64,000 bases of DNA from Micromonospora sonchi (GTDB lineage: Bacteria > Actinomycetota > Actinomycetes > Mycobacteriales > Micromonosporaceae), in assembly GCF_014646235.1 (NCBI RefSeq), contig NZ_BMNB01000006.1:62001-126000 (forward strand), read 5' to 3'. The position numbers and the translations under genes were made by a program. The notes below the pieces were generated by a model that had not been told where the DNA came from, searched no databases, and was given only the letters and a program-made list of their open reading frames with translations. Positions 15,363 to 23,093 of this stretch are shown here, piece after piece (the stretch's first letter is position 1; every line of letters starts with the position of its first letter).

Positions 15363-17804
15363 TCACTGCGGCAGGTTCGCCAGCACCACGTCGAGGACCC
15401 GGACGGCGTCCGGCTTGGACAGCGGGTTGTTGCCGTTGCCGCACTTGGGCGACTGCACGCAGGACGGGCAGCCGGCCTCGCAGCCGCACTCGCTGATCGC
15501 GTCACGGGTGGCCCGCAGCCAGGCGGCGGCCATGCCGTACGCCCGCTCGGCGAAGCCCGCCCCGCCCGAGTGGCCGTCGTAGACGAAGACGGTCGGCGCC
15601 TCGGTGTCCGGGTGCACCGGCGTGGAGAGCCCGCCGATGTCCCACCGGTCGCAGGTGGCCACCAGCGGCAGCAGCCCGATCGCGGCGTGTTCGGCGGCGT
15701 GCAGCGCCCCCGGGACCTCGGCCGGTTCCACCCCGGCCGTGGCCAGCGCCTCCGGGGAGAGGGTGAACCAGACCGCGACGGTACGCAGCTCCCGCGCCGG
15801 TAGATCCAGCGGACGGGTGTCGATCACCTCGCCGGTGGCGATCCGGCGCCGCTGATACGACACCACCTGGTTGGTCACGTCCACCTCGCCGAGGAACAGC
15901 CCGACCGGACCGGCGTCGACGTACGAGCGCACCGACACCACGGACAGCGAGGTGACGTCCCGCGCGTGGGTGGACCAGTCCGGCTCCTCGGGGTGCACCA
16001 GTGCGCAGCCGTCGTCGAGGTCGAGGGAGTCCACCACGTACGACACGCCCTGATGCAGGTAGACCGCGCCGGGGTGGAGCAGGGCGTGCGACGAACCGCC
16101 GTCGACCGTGCCGAGCAGCCGGCCGGTCGCCGCCTCCACCACGCAGACCGGGGCGCCGCCCTCGCCGCGCAGGTCCACCTGCGGCCGTTCCCGCTGCCGC
16201 CAGTACCAGCCGGTCGGCCGTTGCCGCAGCGCACCCACCTCGACCAGCGCCTCGACCGCCTCCTTCGCGCCGTCGCCGAAGAGTTCCAGGTCGGCCACGG
16301 TCAGCGGGGCCTCGGCCGCCGCGCAGGCCAGTTGTGGCCCGAGCACGTACGCGTTGGCCGGGTCGAGCACGGTGGCCTCCACCGGTGCCCCGAACACCGC
16401 CTCCGGATGGTGCACCAGGTAGGTGTCCAGCGGGTCGTCCCTGGCCACCAGCACCGCGAGCGCCTCCTGGCCGGAGCGTCCGGCCCGCCCGGCCTGCTGC
16501 CACAGCGAGGCCCGGGTGCCCGGGTACCCACAGATCAGGACCGCGTCCAGGCCGATCAGGTCGACGCCCAGTTCCAGCGCGTTCGTCGAGGCCAGCCCGA
16601 GCAGGTCGCCGTGCAGCAGCGCGCGTTCCAGTTCCCGGCGTTCCTCGCGCAGGTAGCCGGCCCGGTACGCGGCGACCCGATCGCCGAGCCCGGGAACCGC
16701 CTCGTCCAGGCTGCGCCGGGCGCTGGTCGCCACCACCTCGGCTCCCCGCCGGGAACGGACGAAGGCCAGCGTGCGTACGCCGGCGGCGACGGTGTCCGCG
16801 AGCAGGTCGGCGGTCTCCCGCAGCGCCGATCGACGGACCTGGGTGAGGTCGGCCGCCTCGGCCGGATCCCCGGGCCGGGCCGGGTCGGGCGTACGCACCT
16901 GCCGGCCAGCCCCGGCGGCGCCCTCGGGTGGCAGCAGCGGCGGCTCCCACAGCGCGAAGGTCACCCCGGCCCGGGGCGAGGTGTCCTCGGTGACCGCCGC
17001 CACCGGCAGCCCGGTCAGCCGCCCGGCCGCCGCTGTCGGATCTCCGGAGGTGGCGGAGGCCAGCACGAACGTCGGGCCCGCGCCCCGCCCGTAGCGGGCG
17101 CACTGGCGGCGCAGCCGGCGCAGCACGTGGGCGACGTGCGACCCGAACACACCCCGGTAGACGTGGCACTCGTCGATCACCACGTGGGTCAGCCGGCGCA
17201 GGAACCCGGACCACTGCGCGTGGCCGGGGAGGATGCCGTGGTGCAGCATGTCGGGGTTGGTCAGCACGAACCGGGAGTGCCGCCGGATCCACTCCCGTTC
17301 GGCGCGGGGGGTGTCCCCGTCGTAGCAGGCCGGGCGTACGCCCTCGATCTCCAGCGCGGCGACGGCGCGCAACTGGTCGGCGGCGAGCGCCTTGGTCGGT
17401 GCCAGGTAGAGCACGGTGGCGCGGGGATCGGCGAGCAGGGTGGCCAGCGCGGGCAACTGGTACGCCAGGGACTTGCCGGACGCGGTGCCGGTGGCCACCA
17501 CGACGTGCTGCCCGTCGTACGCCAGGCTGGCCGCCTCGGCCTGGTGCCGCCACGGCGTCGCCACCCCCCGCCGGGCGTACGCGGCGCGTAGCTCCTCTGG
17601 AACCCACCGTGGCCACGGCACCGACACACCGGCCCGGGGTGGCACCCGTTCGACGTGGGTGACCGGGTCGGTGGCGTGCCGTTGCCGCAGCCGGCGCAGC
17701 AGGACGTCCGGCGTGACGGCCGGAGCCGCGACCGGTACGGGGCCCGGTGGCCGCTCGGCGCCACGGCCGGCGGATACGCTGGCTGCCGAGGTCACGTCCT
17801 GCAC
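15363..17804 (-). CDS. MrfA-like DEAD/DEAH-box helicase with DUF1998 cysteine domain
   Basis: 813 residues. Walker A is ATGTASGKS (104-112), motif Ib is APTKALAADQLRA, motif II is DECH (211-214), motif III is SATS, and motif VI lies in QQAGRAGRSGQ. The C terminus has the DUF1998 cysteines CGCEAGCPSCVQSPKC (773-788). This is the architecture of Bacillus MrfA, which removes mitomycin crosslinks independently of UvrA, and of yeast Hrq1. Actinobacterial copies (Rv3649) lie beside Tad genes but are not known to act in piliation. It reads away from bldG, across a 132-base divergent gap. A DNA-crosslink repair helicase role is inferred from family. Confidence 0.92.
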   Translation of the reverse strand: MQDVTSAASVSAGRGAERPPGPVPVAAPAVTPDVLLRRLRQRHATDPVTHVERVPPRAGVSVPWPRWVPEELRAAYARRGVATPWRHQAEAASLAYDGQHVVVATGTASGKSLAYQLPALATLLADPRATVLYLAPTKALAADQLRAVAALEIEGVRPACYDGDTPRAEREWIRRHSRFVLTNPDMLHHGILPGHAQWSGFLRRLTHVVIDECHVYRGVFGSHVAHVLRRLRRQCARYGRGAGPTFVLASATSGDPTAAAGRLTGLPVAAVTEDTSPRAGVTFALWEPPLLPPEGAAGAGRQVRTPDPARPGDPAEAADLTQVRRSALRETADLLADTVAAGVRTLAFVRSRRGAEVVATSARRSLDEAVPGLGDRVAAYRAGYLREERRELERALLHGDLLGLASTNALELGVDLIGLDAVLICGYPGTRASLWQQAGRAGRSGQEALAVLVARDDPLDTYLVHHPEAVFGAPVEATVLDPANAYVLGPQLACAAAEAPLTVADLELFGDGAKEAVEALVEVGALRQRPTGWYWRQRERPQVDLRGEGGAPVCVVEAATGRLLGTVDGGSSHALLHPGAVYLHQGVSYVVDSLDLDDGCALVHPEEPDWSTHARDVTSLSVVSVRSYVDAGPVGLFLGEVDVTNQVVSYQRRRIATGEVIDTRPLDLPARELRTVAVWFTLSPEALATAGVEPAEVPGALHAAEHAAIGLLPLVATCDRWDIGGLSTPVHPDTEAPTVFVYDGHSGGAGFAERAYGMAAAWLRATRDAISECGCEAGCPSCVQSPKCGNGNNPLSKPDAVRVLDVVLANLPQ

Positions 17805-17936
17805 TCTCGCACTGGTGTTCGGAAATCAGAAATCGGCGGGCCGGGCAAGGTCGGGACCCGCCCCGGTGAGTCGTCGGCCGGCCTCCCGGGTAGTGGTTAG
17901 ATGCCAAGGAGCTTACGGCCGCGTGAGGAGGGACCG

Positions 17937-18278
17937 ATGGAGCTGTCGCTGGCGACCCGCACCGTGGGGGAGCACACGGTGCTCGAGGTCGGCGGTGAGG
18001 TGGACGTCTACACCGCCCCTCGACTGCGCGAGCGGCTGCTGGAGCTGATCGACGCCGGCGCCCGGCACGTGGTGGTCGACCTCGGCCGGGTGGACTTCCT
18101 CGACTCCACCGGGTTGGGCGTGCTGGTCGGTGCGCTCAAGCGGCTGCGCACCGCCGACGGCAGCTTCGCCCTGGTCTGCGACAAGGAGCCGCTCCTCAAG
18201 ATCTTCCGGATCACCGCGCTGGACCAGGTGTTCCCGCTGCATCCGACGGTCGAAGCGGCGACCGGTGCCGGCGCGTGA
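17937..18278 (+). CDS. bldG: Anti-anti-sigma factor BldG
   Basis: 113 residues from ATG at 17937, preceded by GAGGAGGG; an in-frame ATG at 17901 lacks such a site. It is a STAS-domain protein with [19 protein letters not shown]. The phosphorylatable Ser is residue 57, the same number as in Streptomyces BldG. Unphosphorylated, it should bind an anti-sigma factor and free an alternative sigma factor; in Streptomyces it is needed for aerial growth and antibiotic production. It overlaps the anti-sigma gene downstream. Confidence 0.94.
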   Translation: MELSLATRTVGEHTVLEVGGEVDVYTAPRLRERLLELIDAGARHVVVDLGRVDFLDSTGLGVLVGALKRLRTADGSFALVCDKEPLLKIFRITALDQVFPLHPTVEAATGAGA

Positions 18279-18712
18279 TGGCCACGGTCCGGCTCTCTTT
18301 CTCGCCGGCTCCGGTGCACGTGCGCACCGCCCGCCTGGTCGGGGTGGCGGTCGCGCGGCGGGCCGGGGTCCGGGAGGACCTGCTCGACGAGGTGCGTCTG
18401 GCGATCGGTGAGGCATGCACCCGCGCCGTCGCCCTGCACCGCCAGTACGGCCTGACCGACCCGGTGCTCGTGGAGATGTCCGACTCCGGGAGGTACGCGG
18501 TGCGGGTGGTGGACCGGGCGCCGATCGAGGCGAGTATCGGCCTGCACGCGCTGAACGCCGACCAGTTGGCCAACGAGTCGCTGAACGAGGACGACCTCAC
18601 CACCGGTGTCGGTTTCGCGCTGCTCGCCGGTTTCGTCGACGACCTTCAGGTGCGGCCCGTCGACGAGGGTGTCGGCACCGAGGTCCGAATGGTCTGGCCG
18701 CTGAACCGCTGA
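18278..18712 (+). CDS. Anti-sigma factor (RsbW/SpoIIAB-like ATPase)
   Basis: 144 residues from ATG at 18278, one base into the bldG stop; GTG at 18275 is an alternative. It has the GHKL-type kinase fold of RsbW proteins, with the N-box region DEVRLAIGEACTRAVALH. The Asn of the usual EAxxNA is Thr here, and the G1 region is weak (VRVVDRAPIEAS), followed by TGVGFALLAGFVDD. The missing N-box Asn suggests weak or absent kinase activity, as suspected for several BldG partners. It corresponds to SCO3548 next to bldG in Streptomyces. The operon ends at the hairpin downstream. Confidence 0.9.
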   Translation: MATVRLSFSPAPVHVRTARLVGVAVARRAGVREDLLDEVRLAIGEACTRAVALHRQYGLTDPVLVEMSDSGRYAVRVVDRAPIEASIGLHALNADQLANESLNEDDLTTGVGFALLAGFVDDLQVRPVDEGVGTEVRMVWPLNR

Positions 18713-18725
18713 CGCCGATTCGTCC

Positions 18726-18759
18726 TGCCGCCGCATTCCGATCAGGGAATGCGGCGGCA
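18726..18759 (+). terminator. Rho-independent-like terminator of the bldG operon
   Basis: TGCCGCCGCATTCC (18726-18739) pairs perfectly with GGAATGCGGCGGCA (18746-18759) across a six-base loop, then TTGTC. It starts 14 bases after the anti-sigma stop codon. Confidence 0.8.
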
Positions 18760-19029
18760 TTGTCATGGATGTCGCTTCCTATATCAGATTTCGATTCGTA
18801 GCACAGCGACGGAGATCATCGAGACACGGTGCTACCTGGGTGTGACCTCGAACACTGCGGAGAGCTACAGTACGCGGGTTGTCAGCAAGTGATCCATCGA
18901 GCAGCCAGCGCAGATGGGCGTTCGTCGTTGGCTCGCCGATGCGGTTCGGCGCGCACTTGCTACTCGCATCCAGGCGTCGGTCGGTGCTTCTGCACCGACC
19001 GGCGCGTTGTTCCGCACAGGAGGACACAG

Positions 19030-21432
19030 ATGTCCGACACCTTGGCCGCCGAGGGCGGCGGCGCGATCGCCGATAGCGGCGGCGCGATCTCCCTTACCGG
19101 AGCAAACGTCACGTACGTCGTCATCGCCGCGGTGATCGCGTTGGTCGCGCTCGCCTTTGCCGCCGCGTTGACGAAGACCGTGCTGGCGGCCGGCAAGGGC
19201 ACCACCAAAATGCAGGAGATCTCCGGGGCCGTCCAGGAGGGCGCCTCGGCCTATCTCCTCCGGCAGTTCCGGACCCTGGCGATCTTCGTGGTGATCGCCG
19301 TGGTCCTGCTGTTCCTGCTGCCGGTGCACGAGACCGCCGGCAGCGAGACCGCGGTGAAGCTCGGCCGGTCGCTCTTCTTCGTGGTCGGCGCCCTGTTCAG
19401 CGCCTTCATCGGCGGCGCCGGCATGTGGCTGGCCACCCGGGCCAACCTGCGGGTGGCCGCCGCCGCCCGGGAGCGCGAGGGCGGCCGGGAGGCGGCCATG
19501 AAGATCGCCTTCCGGACCGGTGGAGTGGTCGGCTTCCTCACCGTCGGGCTCGGTCTCTTCGGTGCCGCACTGGTGGTGCTGATCTTCCGGGGCGACGCGC
19601 CGACGGTGCTGGAGGGCTTCGGCTTCGGCGCCGCGCTGCTGGCCATGTTCATGCGGGTCGGCGGCGGCATCTTCACCAAGGCCGCCGACGTCGGCGCCGA
19701 CCTGGTGGGCAAGGTGGAGAAGGGCATCCCCGAGGACGACCCGCGTAACCCCGCCACCATCGCCGACAACGTGGGCGACAACGTCGGTGACTGCGCCGGC
19801 ATGGCCGCAGACCTGTTCGAGTCGTACGCCGTCACCCTGGTCGCCGCGCTGATCCTGGGCCGGGCCGCGTTCGGCACCGACGGTCTGGTGCTCCCGCTGA
19901 TCATCTCCACGATCGGCGTGCTGGTCGCCATCATCGGCGTCTTCATCACCCGGCTGCGCACCTCGGACCGTAACGGCCTGACCGCGATCAACCGGGCCTT
20001 CTACCTCTCCGCGCTGATCTCGGCGGTGCTGGTCGCGGTGGCCTCGGTCGCCTACCTTCAGCCGTCCTGGGCCGCGCAGCTCGGCGACGGCTGGCGCGAG
20101 GCCCTCGACGTGCGGGGCGGGGACCCGCTGTTCGGCCCGCGCGGCGTGGTCATCGGTGCGGTCGTCATCGGCATCGTGCTGGCCGCCGCCATCCAGGCGC
20201 TGACCGGCTACTTCACCGAGACCGACCGCCGTCCGGTGCAGGACATCGGCAAGAGCTCCCAGACCGGCGCGGCCACCGTCATCCTCGCCGGCATCAGCGT
20301 CGGCCTGGAGTCGGCGGTCTACTCGGCGCTGCTCATCGGTGCCGGTGTCTTCGGCGCCTTCCTGCTGGGCGGCGGCTCGATCACCCTCTCGCTGTTCGCC
20401 GTGGCGCTGGCCGGTACCGGTCTGCTCACCACCGTCGGCGTGATCGTCGCGATGGACACCTTCGGTCCGATCTCCGACAACGCCCAGGGTGTGGCCGAGA
20501 TGTCCGGCGACATCGACGAGCACGGCGCGCGGACGCTGACCGAACTGGACGCGGTCGGCAACACCACCAAGGCGATCACCAAGGGCATCGCGATCGCCAC
20601 CGCGGTGCTGGCCGCGACCGCGCTGTTCGGCTCGTACACCGACACCCTGCGCACCGCGTACGCCGACGCCGGGGTGACCGATGTCGGCACCGAGATCCTC
20701 AACGCGTTGAACGTGGCCAACCCGCAGAACCTGGTCGGCCTGATCATCGGCGCGGCCGTGGTGTTCCTCTTCTCCGGCCTGGCCATCAACGCGGTCTCCC
20801 GCTCCGCGGGGGCGGTGGTGATGGAGGTACGCCGGCAGTTCCGCGAGCTGCCCGGGATCATGGACTACACCCAGCGCCCGGAGTACGGCAAGGTCGTCGA
20901 CATCTGCACCCGGGACGCGCAGCGGGAGCTGATGACCCCCGGCCTGCTCGCGATCATGGCACCGATCGCGGTCGGCTTCGGCCTCGGGCCCGGCGCCTTG
21001 GCGTCGTACCTGGCCGGCGCGATCGGGGCCGGCACGCTGATGGCGGTCTTCCTGGCCAACTCCGGTGGCGCCTGGGACAACAGCAAGAAGATGGTCGAGG
21101 ACGGCGCGTACGGAGGCAAGGGCTCCGAGGCGCACGCCGCGACCGTGATCGGCGACACCGTCGGCGACCCGTTCAAGGACACCGCCGGACCGGCGATCAA
21201 CCCGTTGCTCAAGGTGATGAACCTGGTCTCGCTGCTGATCGCGCCGGCCGTGGTGGCGTGGAGCGTGGGCACCGACCGCAACGTCGGCCTGCGGGTCACC
21301 ATCGCGGTGGTGGCGACGTTGATCGTCGTCGCGGCGGTGGTGTTCAGCAAGCGCAAGAGCATCGTGATGGGTGAGGACCCCGACAACGGGGCCAGCACGG
21401 CGGACCCGCGCCCGGAGGAGATCAAGGCCTGA
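19030..21432 (+). CDS. hppA: Membrane-bound proton-translocating pyrophosphatase
   Basis: 800 residues with about 16 membrane helices. The start ATG at 19030 follows AGGAGGACACAG, although the frame stays open from 18829. The pyrophosphate/Mg site is present: DVGADLVGKVE, DNVGDNVGDCAG and later DTVGDPFKDTAGPA. The potassium determinant after the GNTT motif reads NTTKAITKG; the Lys marks the K-independent class, while the K-dependent class has Ala here. The enzyme couples cleavage of cytoplasmic pyrophosphate to outward proton pumping. The upstream 270 bases after the bldG terminator are AT-richer than the surroundings and probably hold the promoter. Confidence 0.96.
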   Translation: MSDTLAAEGGGAIADSGGAISLTGANVTYVVIAAVIALVALAFAAALTKTVLAAGKGTTKMQEISGAVQEGASAYLLRQFRTLAIFVVIAVVLLFLLPVHETAGSETAVKLGRSLFFVVGALFSAFIGGAGMWLATRANLRVAAAAREREGGREAAMKIAFRTGGVVGFLTVGLGLFGAALVVLIFRGDAPTVLEGFGFGAALLAMFMRVGGGIFTKAADVGADLVGKVEKGIPEDDPRNPATIADNVGDNVGDCAGMAADLFESYAVTLVAALILGRAAFGTDGLVLPLIISTIGVLVAIIGVFITRLRTSDRNGLTAINRAFYLSALISAVLVAVASVAYLQPSWAAQLGDGWREALDVRGGDPLFGPRGVVIGAVVIGIVLAAAIQALTGYFTETDRRPVQDIGKSSQTGAATVILAGISVGLESAVYSALLIGAGVFGAFLLGGGSITLSLFAVALAGTGLLTTVGVIVAMDTFGPISDNAQGVAEMSGDIDEHGARTLTELDAVGNTTKAITKGIAIATAVLAATALFGSYTDTLRTAYADAGVTDVGTEILNALNVANPQNLVGLIIGAAVVFLFSGLAINAVSRSAGAVVMEVRRQFRELPGIMDYTQRPEYGKVVDICTRDAQRELMTPGLLAIMAPIAVGFGLGPGALASYLAGAIGAGTLMAVFLANSGGAWDNSKKMVEDGAYGGKGSEAHAATVIGDTVGDPFKDTAGPAINPLLKVMNLVSLLIAPAVVAWSVGTDRNVGLRVTIAVVATLIVVAAVVFSKRKSIVMGEDPDNGASTADPRPEEIKA

Positions 21433-21541
21433 TCCTCCGGCTTCGTCCCGGTCCCCGGTCGGCGGCAGCGCCGGCCGGGGACCGTCGGGGTCGACCGCCT
21501 GACCGGTGCCGAGCCGGGACCGAGGCCGTACGCTGCAACGC

Positions 21542-22084
21542 ATGCGTACGTGCCGGGCGGCGGCGGCCGGAAAGCTCACGGTGGTGCTGGTCACGCTGGC
21601 CCTGCTGGCTGCCTGCGGGGCCGGCGGCCCCAGCCCCCGGGCCTGGGCCGCGTCGGTCTGCTCGGCGCTGACCCCGTGGCGGGCCGAGATCAGCAAGCTG
21701 ACCAGCAGCACCAACGAGCAGATGACCGCGCAGACCACCCCCGCCCAGGCCAAGGAGAATCTGGTCCGCCTTTTCGGCGGGGCCGAGCAGGCCAGCGAGG
21801 ACGCCCGGCGCAAGGTGGAGCAGGCGGGAGTGCCCAGGGTCGAGCACGGCGAGGAGATCTCGGCCGGCTTCCGCGCCTCCCTGGCGTCGATGCGCGACGC
21901 CTACGGCCGGGCCGGTAGCACCATCGACGCGTTGAGCACCGGTGAGGCCACCGCCTTCTACGACGGGGTCCGGGCCGCCGTGGAGGTCCTCCAACAGGAG
22001 TACGACGCGAGCGCGCTGGACACCAGCCGGTTGAACTCCGAGGAACTGAAGCGCGCCTTCGACGAGGTACCTGAATGCCGCTGA
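21542..22084 (+). CDS. Predicted lipoprotein, unknown function
   Basis: 180 residues. A signal peptide ends in the lipobox LLAACG, so the mature protein starts at the Cys. The rest is helical and charged (KLTSSTNEQMTAQTTPAQAK; AEQASEDARRKVEQAG), ending DEVPECR. The ATG at 21542 has no ribosome site, but TACGCT lies seven bases upstream, so the transcript is probably leaderless. It overlaps the next gene by 10 bases. It belongs to a conserved but uncharacterised actinobacterial type found between hppA and topA. Confidence 0.8.
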   Translation: MRTCRAAAAGKLTVVLVTLALLAACGAGGPSPRAWAASVCSALTPWRAEISKLTSSTNEQMTAQTTPAQAKENLVRLFGGAEQASEDARRKVEQAGVPRVEHGEEISAGFRASLASMRDAYGRAGSTIDALSTGEATAFYDGVRAAVEVLQQEYDASALDTSRLNSEELKRAFDEVPECR

Positions 22085-22779
22085 GCGGTTCCGGTGAGCC
22101 ACCGGCGGTGCAACCGCTGCCGGTGTCGTTCCCAGTGCCCGACCCGGCTCCGCCGGCACCCCGTCGACGCGGTCCCGACGTCGAGCGGACGGCGGTGGAC
22201 GACGGGCAACTGGTCTTCTTCGGGGCGGAGACCGCTGAGCCTTCCGTCGCCGACCTCGCCGGGCTGCTCGTCGGGCCCGGGAAGGTGCACCGGATGGGGG
22301 GCACGGCCCGGTTGTCGGTGGTGGTGGACGCCGGATGGCGGGTGCACGTGCTCGTCGCCGAGTTGGCCCAGCGGGGCGTACGGGCGACCTGGGCAGCCAC
22401 CGAGGAGCGGCGGTACGCCGTGCGGACCGCGTACGCCCGGACACTCGTGCCGCTCGCGGCGGCGTGGCTGCGCGGCCCGACGCAGCACCCGCCCGCCGGC
22501 CTCCATCTGGACGGCCGGCGGCTGCGGCTCTGGCTCGCCGCGGCCGGGGTGGCCGATCCGCCGGACTTCCTGCTGCACCTCGGGGGCACCGACCCGATGC
22601 GCTGGACGGTGGCCGGTGGCGCCCTGGTCGCGGCCGGGTTGAGCGGCGAACTGGTAGAGCCCGGCGCCGGCGGTCCGGCGTACCGGATCGCCGGCCGCCG
22701 CGGTCTGCAACGGCTGGCCGAACTGGTCGGCGGGCGTCCGTCCGCCGCGCCACCGGCAGCCTGGCCGACCCGCGACTGA
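22075..22779 (+). CDS. Conserved hypothetical protein downstream of the lipoprotein gene
   Basis: 234 residues starting MPLSGSGEPPAVQPLPVSFP, Pro-rich for the first 35 and then a globular domain (LVFFGAETAEPSVADLAGLL; WRVHVLVAELAQRGVRATWA). The C-terminal part resembles a winged helix (RWTVAGGALVAAGLSGELV; RGLQRLAELVG). No signal peptide or membrane helix is seen, so despite its coupling to a lipoprotein gene it should stay in the cytoplasm. I do not recognise a named family. It is followed by a hairpin terminator. Confidence 0.75.
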   Translation: MPLSGSGEPPAVQPLPVSFPVPDPAPPAPRRRGPDVERTAVDDGQLVFFGAETAEPSVADLAGLLVGPGKVHRMGGTARLSVVVDAGWRVHVLVAELAQRGVRATWAATEERRYAVRTAYARTLVPLAAAWLRGPTQHPPAGLHLDGRRLRLWLAAAGVADPPDFLLHLGGTDPMRWTVAGGALVAAGLSGELVEPGAGGPAYRIAGRRGLQRLAELVGGRPSAAPPAAWPTRD

Positions 22780-22796
22780 CCCCGATCGGGTGCGGT

Positions 22797-22824
22797 CCCG
22801 GCTGTCCGATGGGGGACAGCCGGG
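22797..22824 (+). terminator. Hairpin terminator before topA
   Basis: CCCGGCTGTCC (22797-22807) and GGACAGCCGGG (22814-22824) form a perfect 11-bp stem with a six-base loop, 18 bases after the preceding stop. The following 270 bases up to the topA start hold no gene and presumably its promoter. Confidence 0.7.
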
Positions 22825-23093
22825 TGTCGCGGAACACAGCGAGAATCGGCCGGGTTCCACCTTCACGGAGGGGCTGCCATGGTCGCAGTGGCCCGCTGAA
22901 ACCCCTACCCAGGGTGTACGGTGACGCCGTCCGGCGCGAGCACAGATCGTCCCGGACAGATCGCCGTTCGCGAAACCCGAAACACGGACGGCGCGTTACG
23001 TTGGACATCCGGGCCACCGGGTACCGGTGGGTCGAGTGCGCCTCGACAACGGGCGTGATCGCACCCACGAGCAGGAAAGAGGTCGAAACAGAC

